From assembly GCF_041146795.1 (NCBI RefSeq), contig NC_135170.1, positions 26,406,033 to 26,470,032 on the forward strand: a DNA stretch of 64,000 nt. The letters are read 5' to 3'. How positions within the stretch are numbered: position 1 is the stretch's first letter; each line of letters begins with the position of its first letter. A model generated the notes under the pieces. The model did not search any database and was not told where the DNA came from. It worked only from the letters and a program-made list of their open reading frames with translations. Shown here piece by piece: positions 52,674 to 62,605 of this stretch. The stretch comes from Maylandia zebra (lineage: Eukaryota > Chordata > Actinopteri > Cichliformes > Cichlidae). Position numbers and translations under genes: made by a program.

Positions 52674-53280
52674 TTTCAGGCCAGTCAGATTATTCAGAAA
52701 GCAAAAAAAGCTTTTCCAAAGTTATCCCAGCAATTTGAAGGAAGGTCCTGTTGAATAGGATCCAAGCACAATATAACCACTGACTGCTCCAGCTTTGTCT
52801 TTCTTCAACACATATAGCTGATTAATTGTTTAATAACCATCACACTTAAGCAATTAATTATGCTTGCCAGCTTTTAGCCTGGTTTTTCCAAATATTTAAC
52901 ATGATGAAGGAAATCAGGTCAACGTAGCTTTCCTATCCACATCACTCTCAAAAATCGTAATAAGCCTTAAAGAGGAAGCGATCTGATCTCCACACAGGAT
53001 GCCAGCCAGGAGGCTGTGCTGTAACCCGACAGCCTCCACTGGTTAAAATCATCCTATTGTTTAATCCGTGTTCTTCAATGAATTATGTTATAAAAAGTAT
53101 TCTGTGGACTCTGGAAATCAGTGATTCCCTGGCAGAGAGTCCTGGACTAGCAGATAATCACCCTCTAATTCAGATCATTAATAATTCGCCTTTAAGTTCT
53201 GGCATATGACATAGACTACTTTGTTTAAATGCAGTAATACCTGTTAGGGCTACACTTGATATTTCACAATTAAAATGAAC
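52674..53280 (-). repeat. Duplicate of the trip10 5' flank (copy A)
   Basis: It shares ordered blocks with 43,819-44,500. Examples are CCAAAGTTATCCCAGC, AATTAATTATGCTTGCCAGC, CCAGCCAGGAGGCTGTGCTG, CACTGGTTAAAATCATC and TCAGATCATTAATAATTC. It lies just downstream of the intact ICAM-like copy 2, as the original lies just downstream of copy 1. Confidence 0.75.
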
Positions 53281-53598
53281 TGTGGGTCAAAAAACATAAA
53301 AACAATAAAAAAAAATTAATTCAAACATAAGACATAATATTGCTAAATGTTAATTGTTTTTACAGCAGTTTCATGCACTGTTTAGCAGACATATACATAA
53401 CATTATTAACTCTAAAGCATAACCTTCTTATTATTTTAGATATTTCTGCTATTTGTTTTCTGGTATATGAAGTTGTTTAATTCAAGGAATTAATTTATGG
53501 AAAAATTAAATGTACATTTATAAAATATTATAGGACAAATCATAAATTACATATGCAATTAAAATTTTACTTCATTTTTCATAATGCAGGGAAATATC

Positions 53599-55617
53599 CT
53601 AAGCATTACTACTGACTGTCAGAGGGACATCTGTGGCATTTGATACTATGTCAAAAGAAGAATGCCAATTTTTTCTCTTTCTATAGTAAATAAAGACCAG
53701 GAGGACGATGAGGCCAATGGCAAATACAGCGAGCAACACTCCAATGACTAGCAAAGGGACCTTATCTGTAAGATAAGCAAAATAAAAACAACATTAAAAT
53801 AAGATCAGTTCTCGATGTCATATATTGTTCATTTTAAACATCAGTTATCACTTTTCTTTATACATTTCCATAACTGTTCTCCAAAAAGTAATCATACCTT
53901 TTATCACCAGTGAGACAAATCGTGTATTTCTCCCAGCTTCATTCTCAGCAACACAAATGTAAATGCCTGCATTGGCAGACGTGATTCCTGTGATACTGAT
54001 AGTCTTCTGTTGTCCCTCAGTGGTCACGTTTGAATTCACAGCAGCTGTGTAGATCCATCTGATGTTTGAGGGTGGGTTACTGTCAGCACTACAGCTTAAA
54101 GTAACATTCTCACCCTGGAGCACTTCCTTGCTTTCATTTCCATTCTTGAACTCAGGGGCATCTGTGGAAGAAATACATGAGAGATTTAATAAGATAAAAA
54201 TAGTATGCTTCAAACTTTACTTTCATCTAAAATTATGTATATTCAATATTGACAAATCATTTAAAAAGATCGTGTGATTCTGTTGCAGAGCTCTGAGGTG
54301 GAAAAAAAAAACATGAAATACGTGGGTGGAAATCTTACAGAGGACAACAGCAGTGTAAGGTGGTGAGGATGTATTAGGGAGGAACTTTGGTCCTTTAGGT
54401 CCGAGATGCAGCTCAGCCTCACATCTAAAAGTTAATCCATTGTAATCTCTCTGAGTGGAGATTTTCAGGGTAGAAGATGCGTTTACTGGGATCGCAGTAG
54501 ATTCATTAAACGTCTCTGTGAGCACAGTTTCATTGCCTCTGTACCACTTCACTGTGAGAATCTGTACAGGAGCAACACTGATGACATCACATTTCAGATC
54601 ATGCTCTCTGCCCTCCACCATCGGAACATGACCCATGTCAGACACTGACACAAAGTCTGGAGTTTCTGTAAATAAAACAATTTTTATTTTTTGGTATTAC
54701 TGATTTACAATGTAAAAACCAAATTTAATGTCTAACATTATTACATCAGTACAGGAAACATGCATTTCTAAAAGTGTTAGTTTGCAGGTGCCAGAGTCAC
54801 ATTTTGATTTCCACATAAGGAACATTTGAATTGGATCAATTAGAAGCTGCTTGATATTATCACGTCTAAGCATGTCTTTAATTATTGCTTTCTTGCATAT
54901 GCATTTTTCAGTTCATGCAGGTCATAATACAGTAACACAGTCTGTGCACATGTACTTACTGTAAACAGCGATGAGTGGACTCACAGTACACTGGGATCCA
55001 TCAACCAAAGTAGCATAGCAGGAAGGACTTGGAGTCCACTCTTCTAGTTTTTCAACCCTCCAAGTGACAACAGGAGGGCGTTCAAATCCTGTACCTCCAA
55101 ATGGAGCCTCCCAGCCCATTCCTTCAACATCTGTGGCTGATGTGCTGCAGTTGATTAAAATTGGATCTCCAAATTTCACAACAATTTCAGAAGGTGTCAG
55201 TGTTAAAGGGCAACCTGCCATTAACAAGCACACATGTTAACATTTAAAACTGATTTTGGATATAAAAAGACATAAGTCCCTAAAAAAAAGGACAGTAGTT
55301 GTAAGGTAAACAGGGATGTGTACCTCTTGGTTCAGCATGAACATAGAATGTCTTAGTTATGTTTCCTAGAATACTGGGAGCTGTGCAGGTGCAGGTTGTG
55401 TTGCGGTTTACTAGGGTGATATTGAGACTGTTTGTGTTCTCCAACATATTTTCCCCATCACAAGTCCAGCCATAGACCGGAAGAGGGTTTCCCACAGCTT
55501 CACAGGTCAACATAATATTAGTGCCCTCACTTGAAGACATCACATGAGTTCTGTTTTTTGTCTTTGGTTCAAGAGCATCTGAAAAAAAGAAGAAAACAGA
55601 AGATTGTTATTTACACA

Positions 55618-55683
<66 letters not shown>

Positions 55684-58234
55684 TAGATAGATAGATAGAT
55701 AGATAGGGGTGCAACGATACACAAAATTCACGGTACGGTTCGATACTTTGGTGTCACGGGTCAATATTTTTTTGATACAAAAAAATGTTCATGCCTTTTT
55801 AATTTGTCATTTATTAAAATTATAAATATATATTTTAACTCAAAAGTACAGTTTTTAAATTTAATGTTGCTGAAACAAAAGTAATTAAAAAAATAAAATC
55901 TGATTGAGGAATCACTCATCTTTGAAAAGGAGAGTTTATTACAGAGAAATGGCTCTTTCCAAAATAAAAGCTATACTATACGCTTCTTCTGGGCTATATT
56001 CTCAGCAGCATATTGTAGCGGGTCAGGGCTGTTCGGGGTTCTGTTTGTACAGTTATGTTTTGTTTATGTTGCCATAGTGACGGGTGACGCCCTCTCGCTG
56101 CGACGGTGTGTCCTTCCGGGGTCAGAGGGCGCCCTGTGTGTTGTTGTTGTTGTTGCTGTGCGGTTGCCGCGCTGAGCAGTTAGCTAGCGGCAGTGTTCTT
56201 CTGCAGATGTCAATAAACGGCTGTGCTCCCTGGCTAGCTCACGGGAAGCAAGACCAAACGACACCTCCGTCTCCTCCTTGTCTGAGCTCGCCACATTGGT
56301 GTCAGAAGTGGGATGATGGTGGCACCCCATGTTCTGACCCGAGTGACTTTTCCCCCCGCCGGTCGTGACCGGCCGGTGCGCCAAAAGAAGGCACCTGGAC
56401 GTTTGCAGGACTTTGTGTGGGGCAATGGGGTCGTCGGGGACGACTGACCCCTTAGGTGGGGGCTATGTAGCGGGTGAGGGCTGTTCGGGGTTCTGTTTGT
56501 ACAGTTATGTTTTGTTTATGTTGCCATAGTGACGGGTGATGCCCTCTCGCTGCGACGGTGTGTCCTTCCAGGGTCAGAGGGCGCCCTGTGTGTTGTTGTT
56601 GTTGTTGTTGCTGTGCGGTTGCCGCGCTGAGCAGTTAGCTAGCGGCAGTGTTCTTCTGCAGATGTCAATAAACGGCTGTGCTCCCTGGCTAGCTCACGGG
56701 AAGCAAGACTAAACAACACCTCCGTCTCCTCCTTGTCTGAGCTCGCCACATTGGTGTCAGAAGTGGGATGATGGTGGCACCCCATGTTCTGACCCGAGTG
56801 ACTTTTCCCCCGCCGGTCGTGACCGGCCGGTGCGCCAAAAGAAGGCACCTGGACATTTGCAAAGTGAAAGCAAAAAACAAGCGCAAATTCAAACGCAATT
56901 TTAATATGTCACATATTGACAGTGGCTCACCGATGCCAATGACATAATTATCCAGCTACATTTCCGAAAGAATGCAAAAACATTGACATATATTTTTCCT
57001 TCCTACAATAGCCCGACAGGCAGGGCAGAGATAGATTTTGGTAGCCCGACTGAAAAAATCGCTAGCCCCGGGACGTCGGGCTAGCGATTTTGCAAGCCTT
57101 GCATCTGATTGAGGAATCACTCATCTTTGAAAAAGAGAGTTTATTACAGAGAAATGTCTCTTTCCAAAATAAAAGCTATACTATACGCTTCTTCTGGGCT
57201 ATATTCTCAGCAGCATATTGTAGCGGGTCAGGGCTGTTCGGGGTTCTGTTTGTACAGTTATGTTTTGTTTATGTTGCCATAGTGACGGGTGACGCCCTCT
57301 CGTTGCAATGGTGTGTCCTTCCGGGGTCAGAGGGCGCCCTGTGTGTTGTTGTTGCTGTGCGGTTGCCGCGCTGAGCAGTTAGCTAGCGGCAGTGTTCTTC
57401 TTCAGATGTCAATAAACGGCTGTGCTCCCTGGCTAGCTCACGGGAAGCAAGACCAAACGACACCTCCGTCTTCTCCTTGTCTGAGCTCGCCACAATATTA
57501 AACATATCAGGTCCCCATAAGGAGAATCATGTGCTAACGGCTGTCTAAATGACTTGGGTAAAGTTTGTAGCATGCATGCTTGTTGGTTTTGTCTGCTTCC
57601 ACTTGTCTTTGCACTAGGATGATGTCGGCGTAAATGTGCAGTCATATTCGTTGTGTTCCCACTAGTGCTGTCAGCGTTAATCTCGTTGAAATGACGTTAA
57701 CGCCACAACACGGCAAATCGCCGTTAACGAGCTACCCCTGATCGCCTGTGCGTGGGGCTAGATGGCCAACACCTTAACGAGCTAACTGCGCTAACACACT
57801 AGTTCCCACCCATGTAATTGAGCATTGCGTGGCACATCCAACATACTGTTTTACTTTAGTCCATGACGCGCTTACCTTCAGGGTCATACGTCACATGCAA
57901 ACCAAAATAATTCCAAACGCCAGATCTGAATGAGGGTGGGGGAGGTTCAATTTGCCATGTTGCAAGGAGAGCTTAACTTCTGTCTCGCTAGCTTGCCCTG
58001 CGCTCTTCCTTCTGACGAGGCTGTCTGTGTTGAACGCTCAGTGGATCTGCGCTCGACAGTGCAGCCTAGGCGGAGTAGTCGAACGCAAATTCACTGAGCG
58101 CTCAACACAGACAGCATCGTCAGAAGGAAAGTTGATAAAATAAATTACAAATTTTGTATTGTTCGATACATATGCGTACCGAACCGAAAGCACTATATCG
58201 AACGGTTCAATATCGATACGAGCATCGTTGCACC

Positions 58235-58295
<61 letters not shown>

Positions 58296-58968
58296 TATAT
58301 AGATATAGATCTATATCTATATCTATATCTATATATATATACTTTTCTATGCTGTGGTGTGCTGGGGGAGCAGCACAGCAAAGAAGGACTCATCCAGGCT
58401 GGAGAAACTGATCAGGAGGGCTAGCTCTGTGGTCGGCATGAAGCTGGACACTCTGGTGACAGTGGCAGAGAAAAGGACATTAAAGAAACTGATGGACATT
58501 ATGGACAATGCCAGGCATCCTCTGCACACGGCCATTAACAACCAGAAGAGTCTGTTCAGTGACAGGTTGCTTCTCCCAAAGACAAGAACTAACAGACTTA
58601 AAAACTCCTTTGTCCCACACACCATCAGACTGTTTAACTCCTCTCTGGAGGGGAGAGGGAGGGGAAACAGGAGGACAAAGGAGGGAACAACTAAGCTGTA
58701 GTGCCTCTTCACCTCACTGTACAATACCTTGTGCAATACTTTTGTAAATAGTCAACGGTGCAATAGACTCAATACTTGAAATGTGCAATTCACTTGTATT
58801 TTTATTTTTATTCCTATTTATTCTATTTATCCCCTTCGTATATTTTATTTATATTGTCTCTGTATTTATATATATGTGTGTGTGTATAACTCTGTAACTT
58901 CTGTCGGTGCTGTGCTTTTTTGGAAATCGAATTTCCCAGAGGAACCCACCCGAGGGATTAATAAAGTT

Positions 58969-58999
<31 letters not shown>

Positions 59000-59761
59000 T
59001 ATCTTATCTTATATATAGATATAGATATATGGCACCTAACTACACTGGTTTTGACATTGTTTTACTGACTCAAAATTGGAAAATTAAGTGAATGTTGTAT
59101 TTTCCTAGAAACATTAGGATATTTACTTACAGTGGTCTGAAACACTGTGTGTTTGAGAAATGGCATGAAGTTTTGGTCCATGCAGTCCAAAGTCCAGCTG
59201 AGCTTCACATCTGAACTCAACTACATTTTTCTCTCTGGTTATGTTGACTCTCAGGATACTGGACTTATTTGTTGTGTTTTGTTATTGAAGGGTTGTGTGA
59301 TGATCCTCTCATTGTTTTCGCGTCAGTTGCAGGTAAGTAACGCTACTGTAGCTCCTACTGGTCATAAAGTTTCCAGCGAGCAAAGTTTCAACCGACAGAC
59401 CCATGAATTGTTGACCACCACACTCACTTTATTGATTGAGATCAGAAGTTTGTTCCGCAATAACACATACCTGTAACTCTTCCATCAATAATAATTTGAA
59501 TGTTTTTGTCTTTTGTTCAAATCTCAGTATTTACAAATCATTCTTTTTATTTTTGCTTTTTCCAGTTACCTTTACTTGTAACTCATGGAGGCCATTGAAA
59601 TTAAATTTCCAACAATAAACTAAGCGTGAAGTTAAAAGGGAAAGTTAAAAGTTTTGTCTCTAACCATTATTAAATAAATTAATACACAGTATGTCAGATC
59701 CACAGAGATGTCTTCAGCACTCACCACACAGTGAAAAGATGAGCATGAGGAAGCCCAGCAT
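53599..59761 (-). CDS. ICAM-like cell-adhesion receptor (copy 2), six exons, apparently intact
   Basis: Predicted type I membrane protein of the immunoglobulin superfamily; leukocyte-type adhesion is inferred from family. Exons, 5' to 3': 59725-59761 (signal peptide MLGFLMLIFSLC), 55324-55578, 54960-55214, 54339-54665, 53898-54161, 53599-53765. They total 1,305 nt, 434 aa plus stop. Every junction is phase 1 with GT-AG borders. The second exon encodes a C2-like domain (LTCEAVGNPLPVYGW). The third is an ICAM N-domain type (CPLTLTPSEIVVKFGDP, four cysteines). The fourth has VKWYRGNETV and RCEAELHLGPKGP; the fifth is an Ig domain (GIYICVAENEAG). The last holds the transmembrane segment (about residues 384-406) and a 27-aa tail. 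Several N-glycosylation motifs are visible. Oddities: the N-type domain is second, and the 4.1-kb first intron holds a dead paralogous exon and nested transposons. Exon use needs transcript support. Confidence 0.75.
55620..55704 (+). repeat. TA microsatellite passing into GATA repeats (left half)
   Basis: About 29 TA units, then six GATA units, ending exactly at the left end of the DNA transposon at 55,705. Confidence 0.95.
55898..56013. repeat. 116-bp direct repeat, copy A
   Basis: Nearly identical to 57,103-57,218; runs from ATCTGATTGAGGAATCACTC to CAGCAGCATAT, directly abutting an LTR start in both copies. Confidence 0.9.
56014..56862 (+). mobile_element. LTR - short internal - LTR - internal fragment of an LTR retrotransposon
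   Basis: LTR 1 is 56,014-56,295 and LTR 2 is 56,466-56,750; both start TGTAGCGGGT and end CTCGCCACA. Each is followed by TTGGTGTCAGAAGTGGGATG, a primer-binding-site-like sequence typical of Ty3/gypsy elements. The internal part between the LTRs is only 170 bp and ends in a purine-rich TAGGTGGGGGCTA. After LTR 2 the first 112 bp of internal sequence repeats and then stops. Nothing coding for gag or pol remains. Confidence 0.85.
57055..57091. repeat. Perfect hairpin, 14-bp arms, 9-bp loop
   Basis: AAAATCGCTAGCCC, loop, GGGCTAGCGATTTT, immediately before copy B of the 116-bp repeat. Confidence 0.95.
57103..57218. repeat. 116-bp direct repeat, copy B
   Basis: Second copy of 55,898-56,013 at a period of 1,205 bp, equal in length and differing at only a few positions. 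Confidence 0.9.
57219..57494 (+). mobile_element. Solo LTR of the same family
   Basis: Starts TGTAGCGGGT, ends CTCGCCACA, and is bounded by ATAT on each side (57,215-57,218 and 57,495-57,498), consistent with a 4-bp target-site duplication. It lacks the primer-binding sequence that follows the other two LTRs. Confidence 0.85.
58008..58127. repeat. Long inverted repeat, about 36-bp arms
   Basis: Arms begin CCTTCTGACGAGGCTGTCTG and continue to CGCTCAGTG; the right arm is the reverse complement with about two mismatches. The 48-bp spacer is GC-rich. It lies near the right end of the DNA transposon. Confidence 0.9.
58238..58343 (+). repeat. TA/ATCTAT microsatellite (right half)
   Basis: TA repeats, then ATCTAT repeats, directly after the right end of the DNA transposon and before the L2-like LINE. 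Confidence 0.95.
58344..59012 (+). mobile_element. 5'-truncated L2-like LINE with TTATC tail
   Basis: The frame reads AVVCWGSSTAKKDSSRLEKL, RRASSVVGMKLDTL, DNARHPLH and FSDRLLLPKTRTNRLKNSF, then a 3' UTR ending GGGATTAATAAAGTTC and about eight TTATC units (58,970-59,012). It belongs to the same subfamily as 2007-3370, in the opposite orientation, and is less decayed. Confidence 0.9.
59120..59330 (-). pseudogene. Dead D2-type Ig exon inside intron 1 of ICAM-like copy 2
   Basis: On the minus strand NNERIITQPFNNKT shifts frame into SSILRVNITREKNVVEFRCE and then AQLDFGLHGPK, with a GT donor (59,128 side) retained. It matches relics in copies 1 and 3. The frameshift means that including it would break the predicted protein. 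Confidence 0.7.
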
Positions 59762-59934
59762 TGTGGCAGACAGCATGCAGGATGATGGAGGTGGATGGAG
59801 GAGATGAGGTGTCATTCAGGAACATCCAGAAAAAGTTCAGTTTCAGGATTTGCATTAGATGTTGTGAGGCACAGGAGTCAAAATTATCATTGAAGGTCCT
59901 CAGCTGATAATCATTAAAATGGCAGTTACGAAGT

Positions 59935-59960
59935 TATGAATGCACAGTTTTGCATTCATA
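59935..59960. repeat. Perfect inverted repeat, 10-bp arms
   Basis: TATGAATGCA, CAGTTT, TGCATTCATA, about 175 bp upstream of the copy 2 start codon. Confidence 0.95.
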
Positions 59961-59968
59961 GGCACAGT

Positions 59969-60009
59969 TGTATATATCCAACTACAATGAAACTAGTTGG
60001 ATATATACA
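59969..60009. repeat. Perfect inverted repeat, 16-bp arms, 9-bp loop
   Basis: TGTATATATCCAACTA, loop, TAGTTGGATATATACA, next to the preceding inverted repeat. Confidence 0.95.
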
Positions 60010-60535
60010 GGTCCAGTCTGACCTAGATCAGCCTCGGTGTACAAAGATTTGCAGCACCTGTAAAACAAGATCAAATTTGGAGCTTTCAGAAAAATGTAAG
60101 GCTTTCGTGTACAATTTGGGTCAGTTTAGAACATTTTGGGGAGTTTTATACTAGCAAATGTCAAAATGGGCCAAATTTCATTTGCTCTACCCATGATCTC
60201 TTGCAATGGTGTTGGACATTGCAAGATTAACAGTAACTCCAAAATGGGATGTTCGGGAATTATGGGAAGAGCGTCTTGAGTTTTCCTACTTTCTGACTCT
60301 CAGTATTAAAACTATTTATAAAATTAAGTTAATGTTCTGTTCAGCATGATAGGAAACCACTGGCCGAGCTAAAAACACTTTTTGTATTAAACAGAATGGA
60401 GGGATAAAGCACTTCTAAGTTTACTTGACATATTGTGAAAATTACACACTTTCTTTCACAGCTTGCACTGCTTTAAAAAATTGCATTTCTGATATACAGA
60501 CAATTACTCACAAGCCAAGCAGCTGACAAACTCAC

Positions 60536-60560
60536 CCAGTGATCTATGTCCAAATCAAAT
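60536..60560 (-). pseudogene. Relic of trip10 exon 1 (duplicate B)
   Basis: After removing one inserted base, 17 of 24 positions match the trip10 exon 1 coding part. ATG has become ATT, and the donor GTGAGTTT is kept. On the 5' side, CAGCTTGTTGG(C/T) matches the trip10 leader directly. On the intron side, AAGCAGCTGACAAACTCACC parallels trip10 AGGCAGATGATAGACTCACC. Confidence 0.75.
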
Positions 60561-61150
60561 ATTCAGCTTGTTGGTTAAACTGTCAGATTATTCCAAATAC
60601 TTTTCCAAAGTTATCCCAAAAGGTCAAAATGTGAATACTTCTCTGCTCCACCTTTTCTTTTTGTGCATATATACTGAATCAGAATGCTCAAACTTTTAAT
60701 TTGGGCTGTAATTCGTTAGTCTGGGTCTGGTTAATTAACATAAGGAAGGAAATATGGGATAAAAATAGGTTTCCTATCCACGCCACTCCCAGATCCTTAT
60801 AAATCTTAAAGGAACATCACCCTAAACCACACAGAGACTAGCTAGGAGACTGTGCTTCATCCTGAATCCCTTAAATGGTTAAAGTGATACATTTATGCAA
60901 GAAGTGCATGTTCCACAGCCGACACACTCAGGGAATTCTGTGCTTCCCTAATTGACCATCTCACACTTCCCCACATGAATCCTGCCATGGAGTTTAAATT
61001 CCAACATTAAATAACTCTCTGACTGATGCTTGCAGACACTTACTGTGTGATTGAAACGATTAACCACTCAAAATTATTTTTTTACAGCTTCAAATAATCT
61101 ACTTTATTTAACTTGTTTAGGTTGCAGTAATGCCATCCAACATACACATC
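60561..61150 (-). repeat. Duplicate of the trip10 5' flank (copy B)
   Basis: Ordered blocks shared with 43,819-44,500 include TTCAGCTTGTTGG, CCAAAGTTATCCCA, ATCCACGCCACTCCCAGATC, AGGAGACTGTGCTTCATCCT, GGGAATTCTGTGCTTCCCT and TTCCCCACATGAATC. It is closer to the trip10 original than copy A in several blocks. Confidence 0.8.
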
Positions 61151-61274
61151 CAACGTTTCAAGACTGAAAATCAGCTTTAAGGAAAAACAAGTAAACCATA
61201 AATGAAATGCAAGACAAATAGTTAGGTTACAAATGTCATTAAGCTGCAGTTCAGATGCAGCAAGTGTCCTAAGC

Positions 61275-62605
61275 ATTTGCACTGATTGATGTCAAAGGGA
61301 TCTCATAACCAACTGGCCGTTTGTCAGGAGAAACAGTGTAATGGCCATGTTTTTTCTACCATTTGTAAAAAGGCACCTCAAGGAAGATGAAGCCAACGAC
61401 CAACAGAGCAAGCAAAGCCCACATGACTGGAAAAAGTCTAGCAGTAGTCTTATATTTTAAAAAAAAGTAAAGAAGGTAAATAAAGAAATATATATCATCT
61501 TAACATAAAATATATAAAACATGCATTCGTTTACCAATGTTTTAGTATTAAAATAGGTATGGCTGATGTGCTGCAGCTGAAACTGGATCTCCAGATCTCA
61601 CAACAATTTCAGAAGGTACTAATTTTAGAGAGCAACCTGTCATTCACAAGCAAATATATTCAGTCAAATCATCTAAATAACCCACAAGCACATTAGATGT
61701 AAGCTAAACAGGGAAGTGTACCTCTTGGTTCAACATAAACGTGGATTGTCTCGGTTATGTTTCTCAGACAATTGGCAGTCTTGCAATTTACTCACATGCT
61801 ATTGAGACTATTCGTGTTCTTTAATCTATGCTAACAATTTTAATTAAATATCTCTCTTTCTGTATAGACGACCAGGATGTTTACTTGCAGTCTGCTGAAA
61901 CTCTGTGTGTTTGAGAAAAAACGTGACATTTTGGTCTGTATGGGCCAAAGTCCAGCTGAGCTTCACATATCACATCCCATCTCAACTAAATTTTTCTCTT
62001 CTGAGGTTGACTCAATAGAGGACTCATTTACTGGTGTTTTTATTGTGTCATTGAAAGATTCTGTCTGCATTTTTTACATTGTTTTTGTACCAGCTAACAG
62101 TCAGGTATTTGTCGGAGCAACAAATAGTGTTAATGATGTCACACTGCAGCCAATTCTGTGTTTCTTCTCCCATCACATTCACATGCTGTACAGAATCATC
62201 AGCTTCTGGATTCTCTGGCGAACAACATTAGATGAAAAACTTAGTTACTTATTTTAATAATTATTAACTTTCTCTTTGCACTGTATATATTTAAAATGAA
62301 ACTTACTAAATACAATAACTTGAAAGTCCTTGCTGACTTCGTGAAACTCATTTAACTTTATTTTGCACTTGGCCTTCTCATTCCAGTCTGACAGTGGCAC
62401 TGAGTGGGAGATAAACATTCCTTCATCTTCGATCTGAAAGATTTCATTTCCAACTGTCTAGTACATCCACTCATGTTCATCCAATGTGATGGTGCAGTTT
62501 ACAGTGAGAGGTTTTCCTTCATATTCTGCTATAATCTCAGGTGGATCCAGAATAAAAAGGTTGTCCTTTGTTATGCATGTGCTGTAAGCATCTGTAAACC
62601 GCCAA
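61275..62605 (-). pseudogene. ICAM-like pseudogene relic (copy 3)
   Basis: In gene order on the minus strand: a diverged Ig domain (about 62,600-62,310) reading DPPEIIAEYEGKPLTVNCT and then an in-frame stop in EWMY; a D2-type relic (about 62,210-61,880); the C-terminal part of a domain (61,810-61,722) reading NITETIHVYVEPR; the start of an N-type domain (61,640-61,560) reading CSLKLVPSEIVV; and a transmembrane exon (about 61,440-61,280) with a stop just after the membrane segment. Whole D2 and D3 exons are missing between the N-type piece and the transmembrane exon. The gene is not functional. Confidence 0.75.

Larger units (their letters stand above)
55705..58237. mobile_element. 2.5-kb DNA transposon-like element with TIRs, carrying nested LTRs
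   Basis: The ends are AGGGGTGCAACGAT (55,705-55,718) and its reverse complement (58,224-58,237), followed inward by related ACGGTTCGATA/TATCGAACGGTTCAA text. The termini resemble hAT elements (CAGGGGTG-type ends), inserted in a TA/GATA microsatellite. No transposase was recognised, so it is non-autonomous. Inside are a 116-bp segment repeated twice, LTR copies, and two strong hairpins. Confidence 0.7.
59762..60535. other. 5' flank of ICAM-like copy 2
   Basis: Likely holds its promoter and 5' UTR. It contains two perfect inverted repeats (59,935-59,960 and 59,969-60,009). No other gene recognised. Confidence 0.4.

Noticed and set aside
56084..57501. Repeated open frames starting MTPSRCDGVSFRGQ
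   Set aside because: They lie entirely in LTR copies and owe their openness to GC content. There is no evidence of translation.
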